From NCBI GenBank assembly GCA_963971225.1, contig OZ020269.1, positions 34,493,264 through 34,557,263 on the forward strand: a DNA stretch of 64,000 bases, written 5' to 3'. Positions 22,244 to 32,683 of the stretch are shown here, piece by piece (positions within the stretch are counted from its first letter, which is position 1; each line of letters opens with the position of its first letter). The position numbers were made by a program, and so were the translations under genes. The DNA comes from Melieria omissa. Taxonomy: Eukaryota > Arthropoda > Insecta > Diptera > Ulidiidae. The notes under the pieces are model-generated. The model saw only the letters and a program-made list of their open reading frames with translations, did no database searches and had not been told where the DNA came from.

Positions 22244-22730
22244 CTTCCCTAACTTCAGCCTATTCTGTGCGTACTTGTAATTAAAAGTACATTCTCATCG
22301 CTGTCGGATGGCGTCAGTGCAGCTTTTTGGAGTCAACAGATTTCAAACATTTGTTATCAGTTGCATACGGTGGCAGTCAAACTCTGTTTTCAAACCTTAA
22401 GTCACCAGGCTTTTGCTTGACTTGATATTTTATTAAATTGTATTTAAGATTTCAGTAAATAGTTGCCATGCATTTTAACTAACTTCTGTGTCAATTTTTG
22501 TCGATTAGCCATCAAATTTGCGGCGAAAGAACACTTTGTAAAGTTAACTCTCTTTTTTTTTTTTATTTTCAAAATAGGTGCCATATATTAAGGTAATTTA
22601 CTAAATATAGAGTAAACAATTCTTGAAGGTGGGGTGGTGGGCAACACAACGTCAGTGATTTGTTAATTTCCTGATAAAATGTGAGTTTCAATTCTCAAAC
22701 CAAAGCAAATCAGATTGGATTTGAATAAAA
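22244..22730. other. AT-rich spacer
   Basis: Unassigned AT-rich DNA preceding a transposase remnant. No features are recognised. Confidence 0.35.
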
Positions 22731-22736
22731 AAGTTT

Positions 22737-22975
22737 AAATCTTGCGAAAAATTGACAGTGGTGTGAACAAAAATAGACTGGCTGCGGATTATGGTGTAAA
22801 CAAGTCAATATCGAAAAACAATACTGGAGGCAGCTTCAATTAGTCATGAAAAACCCAAAGAAAAACAAAACAAATTTTTTGATTGGTTCTTAAATCAAAG
22901 AACACGGAATTGTTCAGTAACTGGGCCGATGATAAAATTCCGAGCAGAAGGAGCGTTTACCCTTTAAAGCAACGC
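22737..22975 (+). pseudogene. Tigger/pogo-type (CENP-B-like) transposase remnant
   Basis: One frame reads ILRKIDSGVNKNRLAADYGV followed by NKSISKN, the N-terminal helix-turn-helix typical of pogo/Tigger and CENP-B-like DNA-binding domains. After a stop and frameshift, FFDWFLNQRTRNCSVTGPMI and KFRAEGA follow, matching the second, HTH_Tnp_Tc5-type half of that domain. The catalytic domain is not seen; a 150-bp hAT MITE begins shortly after. It is a short dead fragment. Confidence 0.65.
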
Positions 22976-23024
22976 TTTACACACAGTGAATTTTGTTTTA
23001 AATGAAATATGTTTTTGTTTCTGA

Positions 23025-23174
23025 CAGGGGCCGATTCAGACAAATATTTCGAGGGCAGTTTCAAAAAGTAATTCTTTAATATTTATAAAATGCCTTTTAA
23101 TTTGTATTTAGTTTTAAAGTCGATCCTAATATTTCGGGGGTTTCAACCCCCAAACACCCCTGAATCCGCCACTG
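23025..23174. mobile_element. hAT-like MITE, 150 bp
   Basis: The ends are CAGGGGCCGATTCAGA on the left and CCCTGAATCCGCCACTG on the right, imperfect inverted repeats. The flanks carry a perfect 8-bp duplication, GTTTCTGA, at 23017-23024 and 23175-23182. Size, ends and duplication fit a hAT MITE. Confidence 0.85.
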
Positions 23175-23182
23175 GTTTCTGA

Positions 23183-23877
23183 AATTATCTTTACATGAAA
23201 TATTTGTTTTTGTTTGTGCTGATATTATTTCAAGTAAAATACCTATATTTTTTTCTGAAATTATTCTATTTTTATTAAAAAATTCAACTTTTTTTCCATT
23301 AGATGTGATTGTACTGAATAATTGATGTTTTTCAAATCCGTCCAATAAATGCAACTTTCGTTATTTGCAACTACAATTTGGTTGCATTTTGGGAGATTCT
23401 ACTGTAATATAAGTGAGAGCTGTTGATATTAGAGGGTTGGTGTCCGTGATAAGTGCTGCGTAATATTCCGCACTGTGTTGTTGCGGCGCTTGTACGGCTA
23501 CTGGATATGGGGATTTGCTGATCATAACTGGTTAGAGTGGGGGGTTAGGGACTTGTTATAAGGGTAACTTTCACGGGATGGTATGTAATTAGGAGGAACA
23601 ACAAAAGTAGGAACTTTTCAGAAATGCGAGGGGCCAAGCTTAAGTAGGAACAGAATCCGTTCCCTCTGGGAGAAGCCCTTGTTCAAATGGTTTAAAAGCC
23701 TAAAGAGTAAATTTACAAAACGTTATGAAATATATTCATAAAAGTTGCTGGTTCATCTCGAAGCAATGCTAAATACAAATCCACTGATTGAGTTATTTAA
23801 AGTCTTCCTGAAGATCTTCAACTAACCGATTAATTCCAAGCGATTAATTCCAAAACGAAACTGTTGATTTAGAATTT
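23183..23877. other. AT-rich spacer
   Basis: Unassigned DNA with a small local duplication (CGATTAATTCCAA twice at about 23827-23853). No gene is recognised. Confidence 0.35.
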
Positions 23878-23963
23878 TTGTTTTTAAAGCCGAAGCAGAA
23901 ATTCTTGTGTTAAAGTTAAATTGTTTTTAAAGCCGAAGCAGAAATTCTTGTGTTAAAGTTAAC
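23878..23963. repeat. Perfect 43-bp tandem duplication
   Basis: The unit TTGTTTTTAAAGCCGAAGCA, continuing AGAAATTCTTGTGTTAAAG, occurs twice head to tail with no visible difference. The identity implies a recent event such as replication slippage. Confidence 0.9.
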
Positions 23964-25060
23964 AATGGCGTGTGCACTTGGAGCACACTAACAATTTTAG
24001 CTATGCAATGCAAACTACAAAGCAAGGTAAGCAAACAAAAACCTGGCAGTAGAAAATGTTTATATTAAAAATACCGGTAGCGTTGGCAACACTGGTAAGC
24101 GTGTGCCTACACATGTACGTGGACGCTTGTGAGTGTGTGTGCGAGCGATGCGAAGAAGTTGCCATGTTGATTGCTCAAAGTTAATAATAATAGAAGAAAG
24201 GTCGAGTGTGATTGAGATACAAAAGCTGCAACAAAAATAATAACAACAGCAGAGCCAGCGCTAGCGCCAGCGTCGGTGTCGGTGTCGGTGTCAGCGCCCA
24301 CAACAACCGGAGCGGCAGCATCACAAAAAGCAACAAGCCGTACGGGAAATGGCGAGAGTGTATCCAAGAGATAATTATTTATGAAAACGAGTATGGAATT
24401 TATATATTTTTTGCATGCTGCACGTCTGCGTGCGCGTGTGCGTGTGCGTGAGTTTCGCTTTTTTAATAAAAGCAGATAGGAGCAATGTGCAGGTGAGGTC
24501 TTTCCTTTTTGTGGCACGCGTCATTTGTGCTGCCACATTGCTGCGTGCCGCATTCTACGCATTCTAACGAAAATGACAAGCAAAGTCAGAATAGCAACAA
24601 CAAGAAGAGCAAGCATTCAACAAGAGTTGCATGGCAACACACCGGCTACTAGTAGTTGGAATCTGGCAGCGTCGCTCGCTAAAGCGACAACACGTGCCGT
24701 CTCCAGAAAGCTGCGTACAGCAGCCACATGCAATGCTGCTGGGTTTGCTTAGTGTCCTTGTTTTTACGGGGCCGCAAGCAATTTTCCCAACATTTACTTG
24801 TTGCCTGTTGCGATATTTTCAACCGTCACAGCATCAAAGCAAAGTCTTGTCTTTTCAGGCTTCGTCCCATGTTGTGGGAGTATGTTGCATGTTGACTGTC
24901 GAGTGGTTGCACGCTTATCTGCATTCGCACAATTTAATCAAGAAAGGACTGGCGCGTATAAATCTGAGCAGGAAAGAGAACCAAGGCAACAATGCGAGTA
25001 GAACAGCGCAGTCGGTGCCCAAATAGAGTTCCTCCTCCAACGTGTGGTAAGGTTTGAAGC
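23964..25060. other. GC-richer non-coding island 5
   Basis: A GC-richer stretch with imperfect GCC/GTC triplet repeats near 24256-24292 and a (CG/CA)n-like run near 24425-24450. Frames at 24107-24517 (-) and 24631-25026 (+) are open mainly because of these repeats and show no known domain. Confidence 0.35.
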
Positions 25061-25870
25061 TAAGAAAAGATTAAGAAGACTAAGAAAAAAAATGAATAAA
25101 TAAACAGATAAATAATTGAATACAAGGGCTTAAAAGTAGTTAAAAACACTTAAAAGAAAATTGATAAAACAGTCTCAACTATTTCAAAGCAAAGTTACTT
25201 AGTAGAATTTGGGGGATTGATACTTTTCGGATACCTTACAACGATGAGCGCCGGGTCGAGTGCAACGATTCCCGTCAAAGCGAAGAGATCTGGTCACAAC
25301 GCTTATACTAGGCTCCTATATTTGGCAATTTGACTTGAAGAACCCAAAAAATCATCAGCGGTCACCTAGAGATGAAGCGTAGCCAGAGGAAACCTAAAAA
25401 GATCTGAACACAAACAATAAAAATAGATACGGAAGTATTGCAAATTAACTAGAAGATTCGAGGAGTCTAGATTGAAAATTTAAAGAGGTTTAGTTTATAA
25501 AATTCTGAAATCCAAATCGTTAAACTTCAGTATGATCTCAGAATAGTGAAACTTCAGTACTAGCCAATGTCAATAGGTCTAATAAATCATATTTCTTGTA
25601 CTTAAAAATACTAAATAATACTTGTCTAGTTATTCCCCATTTGAAGTGATTTCATAAAGCTTGAGATAATTTGGTCAATTATATATGCAAACTCTAAATA
25701 ATTAAGTTTATTGGCGCCGTCAGATTTTGACTTTCAAAATATTAATACAAATCGCACTCCCACTTCAAAAGTGATATAAGTCAAATATTTTAATTATTTA
25801 GAATACGCAAAAAGTTTTTTTTTTAATATTACACTAGAAAATCCAAAATTTTGAGTGACTTTCTTGATGA
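25061..25870. other. AT-rich spacer with a decayed tandem-array fragment
   Basis: Mostly unassigned DNA. The part 25610-25700 resembles one or two decayed units of the arrays at 10040 and 58785 (ACTTGTCTAGTTATTCCCC and a GTCAGATTTTGACTTTCAAAA block). Confidence 0.35.
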
Positions 25871-25874
25871 TATT

Positions 25875-26117
25875 GCCGGCCTCGATAGTCAAGCGGGTAG
25901 CGCGCTGGCTTCTCATACCAAAGGCTCCAGGTTCAATTCCTGGCTCGGGCTGGTGAACAACTCATCCACTTCTATCGCTATCCACATGAAGGGAATGAGA
26001 ATTACAAGAATCGCAAAAGTGCGCTCTTGGCAGGCATAACCACACAGGTACCACAACGGGCCAGAACGTGGCCTACGTGAGCTCTTCAAGCTGCCACCCT
26101 AACCTAACCTAACCTAG
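25875..26117 (+). repeat. tRNA-derived SINE, family 1 (copy B)
   Basis: The copy starts GCCGGCCTCGATAGTCAAGC, has a tRNA-like head with GGTTCAATTCC as its B-box, and ends in (CCTAA)n. It has a shorter body than copy C. Copy B and copy C stand tail to tail, 37 bp apart, making a large inverted pair. Confidence 0.85.
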
Positions 26118-26154
26118 AATAATTCAGTAATTAATGAATTCAAATATCATCAAG

Positions 26155-26448
26155 AGGTTAGGTTAGGTTGCGGTGGCTGCCTCTGTAAGAGACACACTCG
26201 GAGGCCTGAAAGGCCCATTGTGATACCACATATTTCACCCGTTTTTGAACTGTGTATGCAACACTGTTTTGCCAACATATGTTACAGCACACATTTCAAG
26301 CGGATGGGGACAGTTTAACGCCGAATCCGAACGGCGATTGGCAGTTTTTCGTTCACACTTGGAGGTTTTGCCATTGCCTGCCAAGAGAGAACCTGGAGCC
26401 TTTGGTATGAGAAGCCAGCGCGCTACCCGCTTGACCATCGAGGCCGGC
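26155..26448 (-). repeat. tRNA-derived SINE, family 1 (copy C)
   Basis: Oriented opposite to copy B, it has its (CCTAA)n tail at the left (seen here as GGTTAGGTTAGGTT) and its GCCGGCCTCGATGGTCAAGC head at the right. Its body has the AACCGCCGTT-like and CACATTTCAA blocks seen in the copies at 2310 and 46147. The B-box region is partly deleted. Confidence 0.85.
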
Positions 26449-27213
26449 CCAGAGTCGGTTAGCCAGGCGGGAATAGGCCTGCTTGACCATCAATTTGACG
26501 GTCGCAAGGGGGGTGCTACACAATGTAGTAGGAGCTGGAAGCAGAGTGCCTTTTCTGGCTAACTCGTCAGCCGCAAATTATTCTAAGTTGTGTCACTTTT
26601 GCTAAATTAAATATTATAAATGACAATTCAAAAGTTTAAAGAAAATTTTTGAAAATACAAAATTAAAAAGTTTAAAGAAAAATTTTAACAATTTTTAAAT
26701 TAAAGAAAAATTTTTAAAATACAAAATTAATTAATTTATTTCAAAATATAAACTAAAATTGTCACAACTTTACTTAAAATTAACTCCGACAAATATTAAT
26801 TTCGTTAAAAGTGTCACAAGTTGTTGTAACCCTATGTTTCTCCAGTCTACAATAATCTTTCAGAATTCCACTGAAAATGAGGTGAGCCCAAATAGTAACT
26901 CGAGTGGCGTAATCCTGGTTATTCCAACTAGAGTGTTTCTCGTTAAGCAAACATCATGGAATCTGCTTATCCTTATAACACTCTAGTCTTTCTATCTCAC
27001 CTAAACACTCCCATACTAATTTGGACTCTACCTGGAAACTGTTTTGTTCGAATTTGCGTTTGCTTCTCAAGAAAATTGCTGTGTCTAGTTACACGTTCCC
27101 ATTAAACATTTAGGACGTTGTTTTTATATGAATCAGTAAAAGTATCGGCATAATGAAATTAGTTTATAAAGATCAGACATGGGGGTTGTGCAAAAAAAGC
27201 CCACCACTACTAC
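26449..27213. other. AT-rich spacer
   Basis: Unassigned DNA; 26620-26760 repeats a short AAAGAAAAATTTTTAAAATAC-like motif several times. No gene is recognised. Confidence 0.35.
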
Positions 27214-27217
27214 CAGT

Positions 27218-27246
27218 GGGGGGGTGGGGGAGGGGGGAAGGAGGGT
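27218..27246 (+). repeat. Poly-G-rich run
   Basis: Several G runs of four or more are separated by single bases (GGGGGGGTGGGGGAGGGGGG). On this strand they could form a G-quadruplex. They lie at the eroded end of the hAT-like element. Confidence 0.7.
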
Positions 27247-27416
27247 TTGTGTAACTTTGTTGAGAACTTTGAAATAAAATAAAATTTAGATGTATGAATC
27301 TACAGACTGAGGTCTAAAACATGTATGTTTTCCCTACCGACATATTTTGGCTTTGAAAGTTCAAAATAGATGATTTAGGTAAAGGAGACAATTTTTCTCT
27401 TTCATTTGATACCCAT

Positions 27417-27429
27417 ATCTTTATCATTG
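27417..27429. repeat. 13-bp SINE target duplication, left copy
   Basis: ATCTTTATCATTG occurs exactly here and at 27762-27774, bracketing the SINE. This is the expected scar of LINE-mediated target-primed insertion. Confidence 0.92.
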
Positions 27430-27761
27430 AGCAGCCGCCGTGGCTCAGTTGGTTAGTGCGCGGTCCAAGCGAGTCGCATGCACAGCGACGCAAGTTCGAA
27501 TTCTGCATGTAGTAACACCTAAAAAAAATAACGGGAAACTCGTTTTCTCTTTCGGTGGCTGTCCTCTCAGCTGGAAATGGCAAACATGTGAGAGTAAAAA
27601 TTGCCTATGAAAAAGCTCCCAACCTGCCGTTCGGAACCGGCATAAAACTGTAGGTCCCTTCCACCCGCGTACAAAATTCACACGCACAACACGGGTGGTT
27701 GCGGGAAGCTAGGCCTTAGTCTCGCGTAAGCGGGCTGCCGTGCCAATCAATTAATTATTAA
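27430..27761 (+). repeat. tRNA-derived SINE, family 2 (full length)
   Basis: The head reads like a tRNA gene, with an A-box-like GTGGCTCAGTTGGTTAGTGC and a B-box-like AAGTTCGAATTC, and is followed by an unrelated body of about 250 bp that ends AATTAATTATTA. A perfect 13-bp duplication flanks it. A truncated 3' part of the same family lies at 46706-46800. Confidence 0.9.
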
Positions 27762-27774
27762 ATCTTTATCATTG
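27762..27774. repeat. 13-bp SINE target duplication, right copy
   Basis: An exact match to 27417-27429 directly after the SINE tail. Confidence 0.92.
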
Positions 27775-28390
27775 CACAACCACCAGAAAATGAAAAACTG
27801 ATTATGCCAGTTTACTACAAATGACCTCAAGTTTCACGCCTATATCAACATGGGATGGAATGGGACTCGGCAAAAAAAAATTTGTTCGCACGGTGTAATA
27901 AATGTAAAGTTGGTGTTTTCACTCAGTGCATCATAACTTTGTCATTTTTCTTTCGATTCCATTGATGTTAGGTTTAATATTTGCATAAATAATATATCTT
28001 TCATTTTAGATTTTAAAACCACAGGAGATAATTTATTTTATCTATAAAAAATTTGAATATTTATGATTTTTGCAAATTGTCGACAAATTTACTTTTTTAC
28101 AACTTTCACCGTTAGTAATTTCCCCACTTCTCATGTGATTTAATCAATCTACATATCGCTGGAAAGGCTAAGGTATTATCTTCTGATCGACGGGCAGCTT
28201 GTGTTAGTCGGATGATTCGCTTACGAGATATGTGCTTGTAACTGAAACTACACTCGATTTTCTAAGATTTTTCGAAAACGCTTCTTACAACAATTTTTTT
28301 GATCTTCAGTTTCGTGTTCAGCAAACGAAAGGTAGTCCAGAAAACACTTTCATTTTTTAGGTGAATATTTTGTGTCGAGAAGTGTTATTG

Positions 28391-28420
28391 ATATATGTAT
28401 ATATATATATATATATATAT
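28391..28420. repeat. (TA)n microsatellite
   Basis: A pure TA run of about 24-30 bp inside the hAT-like element. Confidence 0.9.
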
Positions 28421-28498
28421 GGTTATAAATTACATTTCTGTACTAACTTAAAGATATTTCGATTTAAACCCCAAAAACCCTCCCTCTGTGCGCCACTG

Positions 28499-28740
28499 AC
28501 AACTGCTATTACTTTTTTCTGGGACTTTTTTCACTACCAATAAAAAAATTTAGAAAAAACCACTAATCACTACATTTTTTTAGTGCTAGTGGGAAGAATA
28601 ATGCACTATGAATGTAGTGCAAAACGCCCATGTCAGATAAAGATACACATCGCTAAAACATTGTGTGCAATGTTCACAGAAGATATAGGAATAGATATAT
28701 GGATTAATTTTTTCCGACTACTCAGCTAGGTCCTAGTGTT
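28499..28740. other. AT-rich spacer
   Basis: Short unassigned DNA between the hAT-like element and the next island. Confidence 0.35.
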
Positions 28741-30320
28741 GAAAAACTTTTCCGAATGATTTAATCAACGCAGGACACTTCGGACATTCGGAGTCATCGG
28801 TATGCGTGACAGTAGAAACGTCTCGAAAGCAAGCGCACTTTTTGGTACTTTAACCAAACTAAAGCCGTGAGCCGTCACTGTCACGAAAGCGAAGTAAATC
28901 AGGCAGCGAAAGCGAATCACACGAAAATGCACATTAAACAAGAGTAATGCGATACACGAAAGTGCACTATGGCAATTTCGAATTGTACTCCGCGTTTGCG
29001 AATCCTTTGCGCGTCGCTTCACCGAAGATCCGCACGGCGGTTGTCAACAGTGCAGCGGCGGCCGCCTGAAAGGACGAACAAGGCGAAAATATATGCTTTG
29101 GCTGACAGCGCTAACGGCACAGCCAGTGCAACATAAACAGCGGCAATAAAATAAGAGCAACAGCAACAAGCGCGAAAGCGGCTAAACAGCTGAAACAACC
29201 AGCGTGGAAGCAGACAAATTGCCGCTGAGCATCCGAAGAAGAAGAAGCGTTCACAGAAACTTGATTTTTCATGTTTACGCCACGCTTAAATAAATGAGCT
29301 GCCGCCTGCACGGCAGCTGCTCCTCGTCTGCGAAAATTAATTTGCCTATCAGCTGCCAGCTACCGAGAAAAAGACAACGCTGGAACGCAAAATGTTAAAC
29401 CATACGCGGGTGTTTTAGCGCAAATTGCAAAAACAAAAAACAAGCACTACCGAAAGGGATACTCACAATTTTGAAAGGCGCCGGAAGTTGGGCTTACACT
29501 GCAGGCGCTGCGGAATAGAAATTTTTCGTTTCTACTCAAATGCTCCAAACAGTCTTCGTCAGGACTTCTTGGTTTTTGATTTTAAATTGTGGTCGAGCCA
29601 GGGGTAATTAGTAAAGTCACCACTGCATGGATGCCCATCGAGGGAGGCATTGCTTCGACGGGTCTCCCTTCACACAACTGGACGACGGCTGCTGGCGAGG
29701 GGTTTTAATGTCCTCTGCCATTTGCCAATTAAGTCGTTACGTTAAGTTGACTCTGTGGTTTGTTGTCATAAATTTTGACTGATTATACACATTCGTCTCT
29801 ACTTCAACACTTTTCCGCTGGCATCAATCCTGGCATTGTTGTTCAGATGGCCCCCCGCTCGTCGCCACTTGCCCGCACTCCGCGCAGCAATGGGCGCCGG
29901 CTTAAACAAAACGAAACCAAAAAATCAAAAGCCAAACAAGAAGAAATTTCGTTTGTGATGTGATGGTTTTTGTTGGTGTTGTTGTCGTTATGGTTAGTGG
30001 GGGTAGTGAAAATGACAAAACGAAGGGCGTGCGCTGACGTGGGCATAGATGGGCGGCCGGTCAGTTGGCAACCCACTTGAAAAGTTTTCTTCGCAGCCCT
30101 TCGCCCGCATGCAAAACTGTCCGCACGCACCGGGTAATCTATCATTCAATTAAAAGCAAAGTCGCTTTTCTGTTGAGACTTTATGCCATTTTGATGTTCT
30201 CCATTACATTTCGGAGCAGCGGCAGCAGTGAGCAGTGAGCGCGATGGGGTTCGGCATACTTTAAAATGGCTTAAGCTCTAATGATTCGAATTAAACAGTT
30301 GCACGTGTACGAGTAGTCAA
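28741..30320. other. GC-richer non-coding island 6
   Basis: A GC-richer island with no transposon ends. The block 29600-29710 (CACCACTGCATGGATGCCC, GGGTCTCCCTTCACACAAC) is of high complexity but gives no protein match in any frame. Possibly regulatory. Confidence 0.35.
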
Positions 30321-30544
30321 CCAAAAAATTTACTACAACCTTTTTTGTAAATTTGCAATAATTATGCAATTTTTGCATAAATGATTTAGACATAAAATCC
30401 ATATAAGGCACAACAACCTGGCTGCGAGACGGAAGACTGGCTTTCTGCAACCATTTACTTTGTGCGTCGGAATTTGAAGAATTTGCAGTTTCAAGACGGT
30501 TCCGAATTGCAAATTGAGAGCTTTTTCATACTCAATTTTAGATT

Positions 30545-30672
30545 CAGAGGTTTGTTATTTCCTGTTGAGGTAGCAGAGCCGAAGGAATTATTACGTTTTC
30601 CTACATTTCCCGGGGTCGGCACTCACTTCATATGCGGGGCCCAAAGCACTAACCGGTTGAGCGACGGCGACA
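30545..30672 (-). repeat. tRNA-like SINE fragment, family 3
   Basis: Read on the minus strand it begins TGTCGCCGTCGCTCAACCGG, with TTAGTGC completing an A-box-like segment. The B-box is poor and no flanking duplication is visible. It may be the head of a third tRNA-derived SINE family. Confidence 0.4.
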
Positions 30673-30780
30673 CATAATCTATATAGTCATAAAAATAATT
30701 ACAAATAAATTATGTTCATCATGTTTCAGATTCATGAGTTTTACATTTAATATCGCATTTCGAAACAATAAGTAAGCCGT

Positions 30781-30964
30781 GTTTTGTGTCTTCCCCTATC
30801 CTTTCCCTTTTCCTACCCTGCCCCATGGACATAATACAATGGTCCAAATGGACTAAGTGCTATGGAAGACGCGTTATCATCATCACCATCTAACACGTAA
30901 TTTCAGAAAGACCCTGCTCGGCTTGTAACTGAACACGCTAACCACTGAGCTATAGTAGCTGTCA
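30781..30964 (-). repeat. tRNA-like SINE fragment, family 4
   Basis: The minus strand begins TGACAGCTACTATAGCTCAG and continues TGGTTAGCGTG, a clear A-box-like segment of a tRNA head; the body follows to about 30781. The B-box is not recognisable. Confidence 0.45.
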
Positions 30965-31964
30965 TGTCTGAAGTTAGAAGTGATTTTACAGGTATATACT
31001 TTCGTTTGGGTCACATTTGACTGTTAAAAAAACACTGAACGCACTTACGCGAAATATACAACAAAAATTTAGACAACTTCAGGTCTGCAAATTTTGCAGA
31101 TTAGGAAAAGAAAGTTACATTACATTATTAGTTGAGCAACATGTTATTATGACGTGGTAACCATAACCCATAAAACTAAACAAATTGTTTACAGTTTCGA
31201 AATATGTATTTCTGTATTGCATTTAGAAGACACGTAGTATTGAATAAATAAATATATTATAAAATTAATCAATTGTAAATATAAGGTACACTAAAATTTA
31301 TTGATTTTTTTTAATTGTTGCCCAATTGTATGTACGTCTTTACATACACAAGTATGTAAGTTTTGAAGTATATTTTTGAAAACAAGTGCGGGTTCATTAG
31401 CTTTAAAAAATAAGATTTCGAAAAAAATGAGCATTGCTATAAAAAAGTACTTACTTTATTTACGTACAATTTTAATTTAATTTTTTACACATCAATTCAT
31501 GAAACATTTTATGGCGGTCTTAGCAAAATTCTGTCTACGCTCTAAATTCGTATTCGGTGTATAATTGCACTGGAAAAAATTCTCACACAATTAAATCAGA
31601 TCCTTTATTGAAACTGGGTTAACCATTTCATAGTTTCAAAAGTACTAAGCAATTTGACATCTTTTAAATATGAATATGAATAAGAGTGACATTTGTTTAA
31701 TTGATGCACAGCAGTGTTCAATATGGATCGTTTAGAAGTGATTTTAGTCAAGTTATGTATTGGACAATATGAGGTTTACATTACATTACAAGTCACATAA
31801 TATGACACATTTTGGCTTTATTGCAGGAAAAGTTTCCCGAAAGTGTAATAATTTGTAATGGTGTACTTTACATCACACCATTACACATTTGTTGACGAAG
31901 TCAACTAAAAACCACACAAGTTTTGTCGAACATTTGAAGAAAAAACTTTGTCCCTGAAAATAAC
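30965..31964. other. AT-rich spacer
   Basis: AT-rich DNA with a TACATTACA-type short repeat near 31776-31912, where GTGTAAT and ATTACAC form a loose hairpin. No gene is recognised. Confidence 0.35.
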
Positions 31965-32683
31965 TTAACCCTTTCGGTACTTCTTTTTTGTTTATAACTT
32001 TAAAAATCATTCTTTTCCATTTTATTACTGTTTAAGCCTACATAATGAATAATCAAAAGTAATTTTTTTTAATATTGTTCAAAAAAGTGGTTTTTGGTCA
32101 TGGTATAGAATGTACTTAAAGGAAAAAAAAAGGAAAATTATTATTTTACTTATTCATGCAATTTCATAGATTTTACGTTATAAAAGATACAAATCCACTT
32201 TTTTTTCATAAAAAACAATTCATTTTCATTAATTTTATATTATACATTAACCCTTTCAAGACCATAGGGACATTTTTTTCCAAAGTGGACACCATTTTAA
32301 TTTTGGGTTCTTTTTGGCTTAACTTATTTGTTAAAAACTTGTTTAAGAGGAAATAAAATGGACACCTTCTCAAAAGCTTAAGGTTCTGTAGGTGTTAAGT
32401 ACAAACAAAAAATACCCTATACCTATTCTGCGAATAGTAAGTAGTAGATAATATTAATTTTTGAGATCTTTTTTTTTTAAACTTAATAGTTCACAAAATA
32501 CAATAAGAAACATAAAAAAGAGAATTGTATTGCTTATATAATGCTTTAAAACTATAAAAAATAAGAGTTCAAGAGTTCAATTTAAGGTCCATCATTAGGT
32601 CAACATCTATATCTGCTCCTGAAAAGAAAAAGAAACAAATGAAAAACCCCAATTTAAATATAAAAAAGTATCTTTAACTTACC

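Larger units (their letters stand above)
27214..28498. mobile_element. hAT-like non-autonomous element, family D (copy 2, inverted, split by a SINE)
   Basis: The body is the reverse of the element at 21353 (for example GGAAAGGCTAAGGTATTATC and CGGATGATTCGCTTACGAG). The right end is CCTCCCTCTGTGCGCCACTG, and the left end is masked by a poly-G-rich run after CAGTGG. Flanking 8-mers ACTACTAC and ACAACTGC agree at six of eight positions. Removal of the SINE at 27430-27761 leaves roughly 940 bp, close to copy 1. A (TA)n tract at 28391-28420 is inside. Confidence 0.75.

Noticed and set aside
24107..24517. 136-codon frame with a TDTDTDAGASAG repeat
   Set aside because: The repeat is the direct reading of imperfect triplet repeats in DNA; no conserved part.
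25875..25950. Possible true tRNA gene
   Set aside because: The tRNA-like head has A- and B-box segments but is followed by a SINE body shared among five places and does not form a clean cloverleaf.
27430..27510. Possible true tRNA gene
   Set aside because: It is the head of a SINE with a 13-bp target duplication.
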